A stretch of 64,000 nt of DNA from Variovorax sp. DXTD-1. GTDB lineage: Bacteria > Pseudomonadota > Gammaproteobacteria > Burkholderiales > Burkholderiaceae_C. The number at the start of each line of letters is the position of its first letter. Within the stretch, counting starts at the first letter, position 1. The notes beneath the pieces are model-generated. The model searched no databases and was not told where the DNA came from. It worked only from the letters and a program-made list of their open reading frames with translations. The stretch lies in the NCBI RefSeq assembly GCF_003984625.1, contig NZ_RWKH01000003.1, positions 62,001-126,000 of the forward strand, written 5' to 3'. The position numbers and the translations under genes are program-made. This document shows, one piece after another, positions 10,386 to 19,750 of the stretch.

Positions 10386-11218
10386 ACCCCACCGCCCTCA
10401 TTGCTGAAGACGAGCCCCTGCTCGCCCACGCCCTCAAGGCCGAACTTGCCGCGGCATGGCCCGAGCTGCAACTGCTTGCCACCGCGGGCGACGGCCGCAG
10501 CGCCGTGCGCGAGGCTCTGCGGCTGCTGCCGCAGGTGCTGTTCTTCGACATTCGCATGCCGGGCCTCGACGGCCTGGGTGCCGCGGCCGAACTGGCCGAC
10601 CGCTGGCCCACCGACGAAGCGCCCATGCCGCAACTGGTCTTCGTGACCGCCTATGACGAATACGCCGCCCGCGCCTTCGAGACCCAGGCCATCGATTACG
10701 TGCTCAAGCCCGTGCAGCCCGAACGCCTGCGCAAGACCGTGCTGCGGCTCCGGCAGGCGCTGGCGGCGCAGCAGCAGGCCAACCCGGCTCCGGCGGCGGC
10801 CGACGAAGCACTGGAGAGAACCCTGGCGCAGTGGCGCCAGGTACTGGCGGCTGTGGGCAATGGCGCGTCGCCGCCCGCGCCCATCGCTCCGCTGCGCATG
10901 ATTGCAGCCAGCGAAGCCGGTGGAAACACCGTGCGCATGGTTCCCATCGACGAGGTGCTGTACTTCGAGGCGGCCGACAAGTACATCCGCGTGCTGACCG
11001 CCACGCATGAATACCTGATCCGCACGCCGCTGAAGCAGTTGCTGACCCAACTCGACCCCGAGGTCTTCTGGCAGGTGCACCGCGCGGTGGTGGTGCGCAG
11101 TGCGGCCATCGAGGCCGTGCACCGCGACGAGGCCGGCAAGCTGCACCTCGACCTGCGGGGCCGGACCGAAAAAATTCCAGTCAGCCGGCTCTACGGCCAA
11201 CTGTTTCGCGCCATGTGA
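10382..11218 (+). CDS. LytTR-family response regulator
   Basis: A 278-residue two-domain regulator. The receiver has the acidic pair EDE near residue 9, the phospho-acceptor Asp56 in FFDIRMPGLDG, Thr in FVTAYDE and Lys in YVLKPVQ. An Ala/Gln-rich linker leads to a C-terminal LytTR DNA-binding domain (VPIDEVLYFEAADKYIRVLT, FWQVHRAVVVR, KIPVSRLYGQLF). It overlaps the kinase stop as ATGA and is its cognate partner. Proteins of this type bind paired direct repeats; I did not find a convincing pair upstream of the operon. A hairpin with an adjacent T-run lies about 25 bp downstream. Confidence 0.93.
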   Translation: MNPTALIAEDEPLLAHALKAELAAAWPELQLLATAGDGRSAVREALRLLPQVLFFDIRMPGLDGLGAAAELADRWPTDEAPMPQLVFVTAYDEYAARAFETQAIDYVLKPVQPERLRKTVLRLRQALAAQQQANPAPAAADEALERTLAQWRQVLAAVGNGASPPAPIAPLRMIAASEAGGNTVRMVPIDEVLYFEAADKYIRVLTATHEYLIRTPLKQLLTQLDPEVFWQVHRAVVVRSAAIEAVHRDEAGKLHLDLRGRTEKIPVSRLYGQLFRAM

Positions 11219-11242
11219 AATCGATGAGCCCGCAACGCGCAT

Positions 11243-11272
11243 AAAAAAACCGGTCGCGAAGGACCGGCTTTT
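11243..11272. terminator. Bidirectional intrinsic terminator
   Basis: A stem CCGGTC/GACCGG with short loop is flanked by A7 on the left and TTTT on the right. It can therefore terminate both the LytTR operon coming from the left and the small minus-strand gene from the right. A second strong hairpin with a TTCG loop (11279-11304) sits directly after the minus-strand stop codon. Confidence 0.75.
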
Positions 11273-11304
11273 CAGTTGACGGAGCCCCCGAAGGGGCCCT
11301 CCGT

Positions 11305-11670
11305 TTAGCGCCAGTGGCCGTGACCGTGGCCATGACCATGGCCGCGATAGTAGCCACGCGGACCGTAGTAGCGCGGTGCGTAGTACGCCGGCGGCGCGTA
11401 GTACACCGGGGCCGGGCGGTAATAGACCGGCGGCGGCGGACGGTAGTACACCGGAGGCGGCGGTGCGTAATACACAGGCGCGGGGGCCGCATAAACCGGG
11501 GCCGGATAGTAGGCCGGAGCGCCAACGCCCACGGACACGCCCGGAAGGCCCACACCCACCGACCAGCTCACGTCGCCGCGGGCACTGGCCGAAGTGGCCG
11601 CAAACAAAGCACCGGCTGCCACGACACCCGCGGCGGCCCATTTGAAGAAGGTTGAACGTGTGAGGCTCAT
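11305..11670 (-). CDS. Exported Tyr/Pro-rich protein with Gly-His tail
   Basis: A 121-residue protein. After a Sec-type or Tat-like signal (TRSTFFKWAAAGVVAAGALF, ending ATSASA) comes a short Gly/Val-rich stretch (VGVGLPGVSVGVGAP). Then there is a run of PVYYAPPP/PVYYRPPP units (about seven, degenerate), and the C-terminus ends in five Gly-His steps and HWR. The repeat looks structural and the His tail could bind metal, but neither is known. The start has AAGAT/GGAGTT upstream. Two hairpins follow the stop. It is oriented away from glnS, with which it shares a 135-bp intergenic region. Similar short proteins are common in Burkholderiales and uncharacterised. Confidence 0.72.
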   Translation of the reverse strand: MSLTRSTFFKWAAAGVVAAGALFAATSASARGDVSWSVGVGLPGVSVGVGAPAYYPAPVYAAPAPVYYAPPPPVYYRPPPPVYYRPAPVYYAPPAYYAPRYYGPRGYYRGHGHGHGHGHWR

Positions 11671-11805
11671 GATCTTTGAACTCCTGGTTGGGGCGTTTCC
11701 CGCCCATGTAGGTATTGAACGCGCCAAATGCAAAGCGGTTGCCCGCCGTAATGTGAAGAACGTTGCCAAACGTAACTTCCAGGGGGTGCCCTCTAGAATG
11801 CCGCA

Positions 11806-13607
<1,802 letters not shown>

Positions 13608-13620
<13 letters not shown>

Positions 13621-14156
13621 TCCCTTCCCGCCTCATCCGATTCAACAAGCCCTACGGCGTGCTCAGCCAGTTCACGCCCGAGGGCCGCTGGCGCGGGCTG
13701 AAAGACTTCATCGATATTCCCGATGTGTACGTCGCCGGCCGCCTTGATGCCGATAGCGAGGGCCTGCTGCTGCTCACCAACGACGGCCAGCTCCAGGCGC
13801 GCATCGCCGATCCGCGCTTCAAGATGGAGAAGACCTACTGGGTGCAGGTGGAAGGCGTGCCCACCGAAGAGGCGTTGGCCGCGCTGCGCGAAGGCGTGCA
13901 GCTCAACGACGGACTTACGCGCCCGGCCCGCGCGCGCCTGCTCGATCCACCGCCAGCTGTGTGGGAGAGGCAACCGCCCATCCGCGAACGCAAGAGCATT
14001 CCCACAGCGTGGCTGGAACTGGCAATCAGCGAAGGCCGCAACCGCCAGGTGCGGCGCATGACCGCCGCCGTGGGGCTTCCCACACTCCGTCTGATTCGCG
14101 CTGCCATCGGGCCGCACACGCTGGACGGACTGGCGCCCGGCACCTGGCTGGCGTAG
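13608..14156 (+). CDS. rluE: RsuA/RluE-family 23S rRNA pseudouridine synthase (start uncertain)
   Basis: The product begins [20 protein letters not shown] and carries the catalytic [25 protein letters not shown] and GRNRQVRRM blocks of the small-subunit-like RluE branch, which modifies U2457 of 23S rRNA in E. coli. There is no S4 domain. The conserved part starts right after the glnS stop, yet no in-frame ATG, GTG or TTG lies there. Candidates are CTG at 13608 (used here), ATC at 13620, or an ATG at 13461 that would add about 50 unrelated residues read out of frame through glnS. Translational coupling to glnS would explain a weak start. Confidence 0.82.
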
Positions 14157-14198
14157 CGCAGCAGCGCCTCGGCACACCTTTCATACATTCGATCTCTT

Positions 14199-15113
14199 AT
14201 GCGCAGCAACCGCTCCCATTTCTCCGATCTCCTCTCGCCCACTCTGCTGAATCGCCGCCGCGCTTTGCTCGGCACGCTGGGCCTGCTTGCGCTGCCCGCT
14301 GCAACGCATGTCAGCGCCGCGCCCGCTGCGAAGCCGAAGCAACAGCGCTCCGACGTCTGGCCCCACGCGTCGCAGGTGCCTGGCGGCGTCGCACGCCTGT
14401 CGCTCGGCCCAAGTGCCAAGCGACCGGCCGCCTTTTCAGGCGATGTGCCATTGCTTGTGGTGGGCGACGCCATCGAGTGGACGGCGCTCGTGGGCATTCC
14501 GCTTGCAGCCACGCCGGGCGACGCAAGTATCGTTGTGCGCCCCGAAAGCGGTGCAGAAAAACAGATCGCCTACACCGTGGCGCCCAAGCAATACCGCGAG
14601 CAACGCCTGACCGTGCCGCCGCGCACCGTCGACCTCTCGCCAGAAGACGAGGCGCGCTACGAGCGCGAACGCGCGCACCTGGCCACCGTGATGGCCACGT
14701 TCACCGAGCTGCGGCCCGATGCCTCGCTGCAGATGCGCGTCCCCGTGCCGGGCCGCCGCTCCAGTTCGTTCGGCCTGCGCCGCGTGTTCAACGGCCAGTC
14801 GCGCAATCCGCACAGCGGCATGGACATCGCGGCCGGCACCGGCACACCGGTGCTGGCACCGCTGCCGGGCCGGGTGATCGATACGGGCGACTATTTTTTC
14901 AACGGCGGCACCGTGTGGCTCGACCATGGCGGCGGCCTGCTGACGATGTATTGCCACCTGAGCCGCGTCGACGTGAAGGTGGGCGACGTGCTGAAGACCG
15001 GAGAGCAGCTTGCCGCCGTGGGCGCCACCGGGCGCGTGACCGGGCCGCATCTGCACTGGTCGGTGATGCTGAACCGGGCGATGGTGGATCCGGCGCTATT
15101 CATTGCGGCTTGA
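14199..15113 (+). CDS. M23 (LytM-type) peptidoglycan endopeptidase
   Basis: A 304-residue exported protein: signal region NRRRALLGTLGLLALPAATH followed by AAP. A middle beta-rich domain comes next (residues about 60-160), then the LytM fold with HSGMDIAAGTGTPVLAPLPG (Zn-binding His and Asp) and GPHLHWSVML (HxH). All three zinc ligands and the second catalytic His are present, so an active metallo-endopeptidase cutting peptide cross-links is expected, in the periplasm. The N-terminal double-Arg could hint at Tat export, but the motif is not canonical. It starts 42 bp after the pseudouridine synthase on the same strand and stands alone functionally. Confidence 0.9.
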   Translation: MRSNRSHFSDLLSPTLLNRRRALLGTLGLLALPAATHVSAAPAAKPKQQRSDVWPHASQVPGGVARLSLGPSAKRPAAFSGDVPLLVVGDAIEWTALVGIPLAATPGDASIVVRPESGAEKQIAYTVAPKQYREQRLTVPPRTVDLSPEDEARYERERAHLATVMATFTELRPDASLQMRVPVPGRRSSSFGLRRVFNGQSRNPHSGMDIAAGTGTPVLAPLPGRVIDTGDYFFNGGTVWLDHGGGLLTMYCHLSRVDVKVGDVLKTGEQLAAVGATGRVTGPHLHWSVMLNRAMVDPALFIAA

Positions 15114-15181
15114 GTACTCACCCTGAGGCCTGAATTTCGCTCTCCTCATAAACTCGCGCCACTCAAAATCAGGGGTGGGCA

Positions 15182-16132
15182 ATGGCCAAGCAGACAAGAG
15201 CCGAGCGACGCCAGGAGCGCGCACGAAAAGAACTGGCGGGCAAGGGATGGACGGTGATCATCGTCGGCGTTCTGCTGCTGGTGGGACCGAGCTTCATGCA
15301 GGGCTCGATCATCGGGACCATCGGCCCCGCACTTCGACCGGCCGGCTGGGCAGCGTTGGCGCTCGGAGCGGTGCTGCTGGCACTGCATTACTTCGTCGCA
15401 CGCAAGGCGGCGCTCCCTGAGGTGAAGCGCGCTGCACAACAGCCGCCTATCGCCAAAGTGACGCAGCCCACACCACCACCACCTTCTGGCGCCGCGCGAC
15501 GCGAGCCTGTATTTGCGTCAACGCCTTCCCAGCCAAGCCGCTCTCCCGCAGAACCCGCGCCGCAGCACGCGCAGCGCTGGAGCCCGGCCGTACTCGCAGC
15601 CATCGAATGGCGCCGCTTCGAGGCCCTGTGCGAAGCGCTCTATGCGCAGGCCGGCTTCACCACACGCAGCCAATCGCACGGTGCGGACGGCGGCGTCGAC
15701 ATCTGGCTCCAGTCCAAGCACAGCGACGTGCCACGCATCGTCCAATGCAAGCACTGGCAAGGCAGAGTGGTGGGAGTAAAGGAGATGCGGGAGTTCTTCG
15801 GCGTGATGGCGTCGCATCAACTGAAGAGCGGCACTTATGTTACGAGCGGGGCGTTCTCCACCGACGCCAAGGCGTTTGCGAAGGCCAACGGCATTCATGC
15901 GCAGGATGGCGCCGCATTGCTGGCGCTGATCGGCCAGCGTACGCCTGAGCAGCAAGCCGCATTGCTGGCCGTGGCTTACGAAGGCGAATATTGGCGGCCT
16001 ACCTGCGCAAGCTGCGGCACCAAGATGGTCGAGAGACCCTCGGCCAAGAGCGAAGGCAGTTTCTGGGGCTGCGCCAACTTCCCCAAGTGCCGCGGCAGGA
16101 CGATTCCGAAGCCGAAAACGTCCGCCGCGTAG
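15182..16132 (+). CDS. Membrane-anchored Mrr-type restriction endonuclease with zinc ribbon
   Basis: A 316-residue protein of three parts. A basic start and two TM helices lie at about 23-45 and 53-72, joined by the motif GPSFMQG. A Pro/Ser-rich linker (80-132) follows. The Mrr_cat nuclease domain (136-250) holds the PD-(D/E)xK residues GADGGVD (Asp173) and QCK (Gln188, Lys190). The C-terminus is a topoisomerase-type zinc ribbon with Cys275, Cys278, Cys297 and Cys303. The nuclease would act on DNA at the inner membrane. No methyltransferase is nearby, as expected for type IV-like Mrr enzymes that target modified DNA, though a recombination or repair role is equally possible. Confidence 0.88.
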   Translation: MAKQTRAERRQERARKELAGKGWTVIIVGVLLLVGPSFMQGSIIGTIGPALRPAGWAALALGAVLLALHYFVARKAALPEVKRAAQQPPIAKVTQPTPPPPSGAARREPVFASTPSQPSRSPAEPAPQHAQRWSPAVLAAIEWRRFEALCEALYAQAGFTTRSQSHGADGGVDIWLQSKHSDVPRIVQCKHWQGRVVGVKEMREFFGVMASHQLKSGTYVTSGAFSTDAKAFAKANGIHAQDGAALLALIGQRTPEQQAALLAVAYEGEYWRPTCASCGTKMVERPSAKSEGSFWGCANFPKCRGRTIPKPKTSAA

Positions 16133-16138
16133 CCAGTC

Positions 16139-17074
16139 TCAAATCGGCTTCGTCAGATACACCGCCTCACGCCCTACGATCACGTGCTGCGCGGGCATGA
16201 AGATCGTGCACTCATCGCACGGTGCACGAATCTCGTCGGGGCCATTGGTGGCAATCAGCTCGCCCTTGGCAAAGGTCTCGAAGCCGATCAGCGGGCGCAC
16301 GAACGCAAACTCTTCGGACTTGATGATGTGCGTCTGCAGCAGCTCGAAGCGGCGCTGCGGGCCGGGCGCGGGCACGGCCGGGTCTTTGTCGATGAGGCCG
16401 AAGTGCGCCAGAAAGTCGAGCGAAATGGCAATGGCCAGCTCTGACGCTGAGCGCAGGAAGTGCTGGCCGCATTCGGCGACCAGCGCCACGCCCTTGCCAT
16501 CGGGCTGGCCGTGGCGGCCATGCTGGATCAGCGGCGTGCCGGAGCCCAGGCCGTCGGGCATGACCAGGTGCACCGGGGGGCGGCCGAGGGCGAGTGCCGC
16601 TTCGGCATTGCGCTCATAGGCCGGGTACACCCAGAACGGAACCACAGGCTGGCTGGTGGAGTGAATGTCCAGGATGTGGTCGGCCGCGCTCACCACGGGG
16701 CGCAGCACGCGGGCGCGGCGCAGTTCGGGGCTGTCTTCGGGGCCGTCGAGCCATTCGGGCGACCAGATACGGTTGAGGTTATGCACCAGCTGGCGGCTGT
16801 CGGAGGGCAGCGCCTCGTTGAACGACTCGTACGCCTCCACGTTGGCAAAGCTCACGGTGAGCGTGCCGATCTTGGGGCGCACGTTGATGTCGAGCAGGTG
16901 CGTGGCGGCGGTCATGCCGCAGATTTCGTTGCCGTGCGTGAGGGCGTTGATCAGCACGTGCGGCCCGGGCTTGCCGGATTCGAAGCGGTGCACGTAGTCG
17001 ATGCCGATGTTGCCCTTGCGGTAGGCGGAGATGTCGCGGGGGAGGACTTCGAAGGCGGGGGGCGTTTGGGTCAT
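16139..17074 (-). CDS. Succinylglutamate desuccinylase/aspartoacylase family protein
   Basis: A 311-residue zinc carboxypeptidase-like amidohydrolase. The metal-binding HxxE appears as THGNEICG near residues 46-53, with a further His in DIHSTSQP. The arrangement fits the AstE/ASPA superfamily, which removes acyl groups from amino acids. The exact substrate is not evident, and no arginine-succinyltransferase genes lie nearby, so an AstE role is unlikely. It converges on the Mrr-type gene with only 6 bp between the stops and lies 80 bp downstream of the Fic gene on the same strand. Confidence 0.85.
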   Translation of the reverse strand: MTQTPPAFEVLPRDISAYRKGNIGIDYVHRFESGKPGPHVLINALTHGNEICGMTAATHLLDINVRPKIGTLTVSFANVEAYESFNEALPSDSRQLVHNLNRIWSPEWLDGPEDSPELRRARVLRPVVSAADHILDIHSTSQPVVPFWVYPAYERNAEAALALGRPPVHLVMPDGLGSGTPLIQHGRHGQPDGKGVALVAECGQHFLRSASELAIAISLDFLAHFGLIDKDPAVPAPGPQRRFELLQTHIIKSEEFAFVRPLIGFETFAKGELIATNGPDEIRAPCDECTIFMPAQHVIVGREAVYLTKPI

Positions 17075-17154
17075 TGGCGGTGGTGAGTATTCAAGCGGAG
17101 CGGTCGAGCGAGTTTGCTACAGGCCGCGCTTTCTTGCTCTTGTGCTGGCCGCAG

Positions 17155-18285
17155 CTACATCGGTCGAACAAGCGCATACCGGGTTGCTTTGCCCTGCCCT
17201 GTTCTTTCGAGCAAGCCCGATGCCACCATCTCGGTCAGCTCCCGATACGCGGTGGCGCGCGACACGCCCGCAATAGCCACGTATTTTTCTGTGCTCATGC
17301 CACCCAGAAATCCATCAGGACCCGCGTCATAGAGCTTGTTCAACACCTTGCGCTGGCTTGGCGTGAGTTGCGGGTGTGCGGTGTCCAGAAGTGCCCAGAA
17401 GCCAGCCTTGGCGCCCGCAGCCTGGATCTGTGCCAGCGTTGCGAGGCAAGCCTTTTCAACGCAACCGACAAACCAGCGTACCCAGGGTGTGACACCCATG
17501 CTCTCCTGGGCACTGGCGGCCTGCAATTGGTTGTAGTAACCCACGCGGTCGAGCCATAACTGCTGAGACATGCTGAAGAGACGCTGGTTACTGCGCAGAT
17601 CCTGCGCCAGCGCCAAGTCGCTCAGAGCGCGGCCGATCCGCCCATTGCCGTCCTCGAATGGATGGATGGTTTCGAACCAAAGGTGCGCGATGGCGCTGCG
17701 CACAATGCCGTCCATTGCGGGCTGCTCCCGGCCGTCCTCGAACCATTCGAGCAATGCCTTCATCTGAGCCGGCACATCACGTGAAGGCGGCGCTTCATAG
17801 TGCACCGTATCCGGCTTGCCGATGCGTGGGGTGACGATCTGCATGGGGTCTTCGTGGACTCGGTAGCCACCCGTCACGATGCGCGTGATGCCGCTTCGTC
17901 CGTTCGGAAAAAGCGCCGCGTGCCAATCGAGAAGCCGCTCTTCTGAAAGTGGCTCATCCCAACGCGCAACGGCTGCTTCAACGATGTCGAGCGTGGCTTC
18001 CGTACGCGCATCTCTTGGCACGCGATCGGCCGGCGTGAGCCCAAGCCGCCGGGCCGCCGAGGCGCGCACCGAATTGACTTGAAGCGTTTCGCCCTCGATC
18101 TGCGCGGTAGAAATGGCTTCTTGCGTCCACTCGCCGAGTTGGAGCTCGCTCAGGTCGACGAGTTGAAGGTTGCCCGCCACGCCCAGCATGCGCCCTTGCG
18201 CAAGGCGCGCAGCCGACAGCGCCGGTTGCAGTGCCTGCGCGTCGACTTCAAAGCGCGGCCATTTTTTGGCTTGCCAGATCCACAT
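17155..18285 (-). CDS. Fic-domain protein with N-terminal inhibitory helix and C-terminal winged helix
   Basis: A 376-residue protein. The N-terminus (MWIWQAKKWP) is typical of DUF4172. Residues 60-65 read TAQIEG, matching the [S/T]xxxE[G/N] inhibitory motif that makes this a class II (self-inhibited) Fic enzyme. The catalytic motif HPFEDGNGRIGR is intact at 208-219, so AMP transfer to protein hydroxyls is likely. The last 80 residues look like a winged helix (LTPSQRKVLNKLYD, GVSRATAYRELTEMVASG). The start is the third ATG of the frame, chosen because the family begins MWxW. Two 27-bp palindromes lie immediately upstream, suggesting autoregulation through the winged helix. No antitoxin-like small ORF is adjacent. 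Confidence 0.9.
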   Translation of the reverse strand: MWIWQAKKWPRFEVDAQALQPALSAARLAQGRMLGVAGNLQLVDLSELQLGEWTQEAISTAQIEGETLQVNSVRASAARRLGLTPADRVPRDARTEATLDIVEAAVARWDEPLSEERLLDWHAALFPNGRSGITRIVTGGYRVHEDPMQIVTPRIGKPDTVHYEAPPSRDVPAQMKALLEWFEDGREQPAMDGIVRSAIAHLWFETIHPFEDGNGRIGRALSDLALAQDLRSNQRLFSMSQQLWLDRVGYYNQLQAASAQESMGVTPWVRWFVGCVEKACLATLAQIQAAGAKAGFWALLDTAHPQLTPSQRKVLNKLYDAGPDGFLGGMSTEKYVAIAGVSRATAYRELTEMVASGLLERTGQGKATRYALVRPM

Positions 18286-18345
18286 GAAGCGCATTCTAGG
18301 CAAATGCGCTTCATATTTGAAGCGTATCTAGGGAAAATACGCTTC
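18286..18345 (-). promoter_or_regulatory. Tandem palindromic operators and promoter of the Fic gene
   Basis: Two 27-bp inverted repeats lie upstream of the Fic ATG. The first is 18286-18312 (arms GAAGCGCATT/AATGCGCTTC) and the second 18319-18345 (arms GAAGCGTAT/ATACGCTTC). Their centres are 33 bp apart, three helical turns, so bound dimers would sit on one DNA face. Both contain CTAGG in the spacer. On the minus strand the first holds TAGAAT, a possible -10, so occupancy would block transcription. The binding protein is unknown; the gene's own winged helix is the first candidate. Confidence 0.7.
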
Positions 18346-18358
18346 AGCCCGGCTTTGC

Positions 18359-19561
18359 TTACCAGTTCACCTCACGCTCCGGCGTTGCCGAAATGTGATG
18401 GATCGACAGGTCCGCGCCGTCGTATTCCTCTTCCTGCGTGAGCCGCAGGCCCATCGCGGCCTTGAGCACGCCGTACACCGCCGCGCCCGCAAGGGCAGCC
18501 CACGCCACGCCCATCAAGGTGCCGATGAGTTGCGCCCACACGTTCACCCCGCCGATGCCGCCCAGCGCCTGCGTGCCGAAGATGCCGGCCGCAATGCCGC
18601 CCCAGGTGCCGCACAGGCCGTGCAGCGGCCACACGCCGAGCACGTCGTCGATCTTCCACTTGTTCTGCGTGAGCGTGAACATGAAGACGAAGATGGCGCC
18701 GGCCACGCCGCCCACCACCAGCGCGCCCAAGGGGTGCATCAGGTCGGAGCCGGCGCACACGGCCACCAGCCCGGCGAGCGGGCCGTTGTACACAAAGCCG
18801 GGGTCATTCTTGCCCATGGCAAGCGCCACCAGCGTGCCGCCCACCATGGCCATGAGCGAGTTGACAGCCACCAGGCCCGAGATCTTGTCGATGGTCTGCG
18901 CGCTCATCACGTTGAAGCCGAACCAGCCCGCGCACAGGATCCACGCGCCCAGCGCCAGAAACGGAATGTTCGAGGGCGGGTGCGCGCTCAGCGAGCCGTC
19001 GCCGCGGTAGCGGTTGCGGCGCGCTCCCAGCAGCAGCACGGCCGGCAGCGCCAGCCAGCCGCCCACCGCGTGCACCACCACCGAACCCGCGAAGTCATGA
19101 AACTCATGGCCGGTGGCCGAGGCAATCCACTCCTGGATGCCAAATGCCTTGTTCCAGGCGATGCCCTCGTACAGCGGATAGACAAGGCCGACGATGACGG
19201 CCGTGGCAATGAGCTGGGGCCAGAACTTGGCGCGCTCGGCGATGCCGCCCGAAATGATGGCCGGAATGGCCGCGGCAAAGGTCAGCAGAAAGAAGAACTT
19301 CACCAGCTCGTAGCCGCTCTTGGCAGCCAGCTCGGTCGCGCCCACGAAGAAGTGGGTGCCATACGCCACGCCATAGCCGACCAGGAAATACACGACGGTC
19401 GAGACCGAGAAATCGACCAGAATCTTGACCAGCGCATTGACCTGGTTCTTCTTGCGCACGGTGCCCAGTTCCAGAAAGGCAAAGCCGGCATGCATGGCAA
19501 AGACCATGATGGCGCCGAGAAGGATGAACAGCGCATCTGCGCCCTGTTTGAGTGCGTCCAT
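18359..19561 (-). CDS. amt: Ammonium transporter
   Basis: A 400-residue Amt/MEP channel. It has 11 predicted TM helices beginning ALFILLGAIMVFAMHAGFAF, and the pore twin-His signature in HAVGGWLALPA and PLHGLCGTWGG. The start at MDALKQGADALF is preceded by AAGAAGC. Amt conducts ammonium or methylammonium across the inner membrane. It is not next to a PII gene (glnK) as is usual, at least within this window: a LytTR protein gene lies upstream and the Fic gene downstream. A good sigma-54 promoter 75-85 bp before the start supports nitrogen control. Confidence 0.94.
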   Translation of the reverse strand: MDALKQGADALFILLGAIMVFAMHAGFAFLELGTVRKKNQVNALVKILVDFSVSTVVYFLVGYGVAYGTHFFVGATELAAKSGYELVKFFFLLTFAAAIPAIISGGIAERAKFWPQLIATAVIVGLVYPLYEGIAWNKAFGIQEWIASATGHEFHDFAGSVVVHAVGGWLALPAVLLLGARRNRYRGDGSLSAHPPSNIPFLALGAWILCAGWFGFNVMSAQTIDKISGLVAVNSLMAMVGGTLVALAMGKNDPGFVYNGPLAGLVAVCAGSDLMHPLGALVVGGVAGAIFVFMFTLTQNKWKIDDVLGVWPLHGLCGTWGGIAAGIFGTQALGGIGGVNVWAQLIGTLMGVAWAALAGAAVYGVLKAAMGLRLTQEEEYDGADLSIHHISATPEREVNW

Positions 19562-19633
19562 GGGAGCTTCTTGCAGTTTTTGGTTTGAATTGGTGCATCG
19601 CACCCGAATCGCTCGGGGCAGCGCCGCAGGGAA

Positions 19634-19647
19634 GCAAAAATGGTGCC
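19634..19647 (-). promoter_or_regulatory. Sigma-54 promoter of amt
   Basis: On the minus strand the sequence AGGCACCATTTTTGCTT gives the invariant GG-N10-GC spacing and matches TGGCAC-N5-TTGC at nine of ten positions. Transcription would begin about 60 nt before the amt start. Partial NtrC-like half-sites (GCACCAT) lie upstream, but I see no clear full palindrome. Confidence 0.7.
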
Positions 19648-19750
19648 TGAAGGCTCTTTCATGGTGCGCATCGGCGCGAAATGAGCGTTCTCAGTGCAAA
19701 CACCGCACCGGAACAGGACGCGCGAAGAGGCGGCCTCCTCGTCAGCTTCG

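Noticed and set aside
16139..17074. Calling the deacylase AstE
   Set aside because: No arginine succinyltransferase genes are nearby and the sequence fits only the broad family.
17155..18345. Fic gene as a toxin-antitoxin pair
   Set aside because: The inhibitory helix is inside the same protein and no small upstream antitoxin frame exists.
19690..19720. GTGC-N7-GCAC near the amt promoter as an NtrC enhancer
   Set aside because: NtrC sites have GCAC-N7-GTGC; this is the opposite arrangement.
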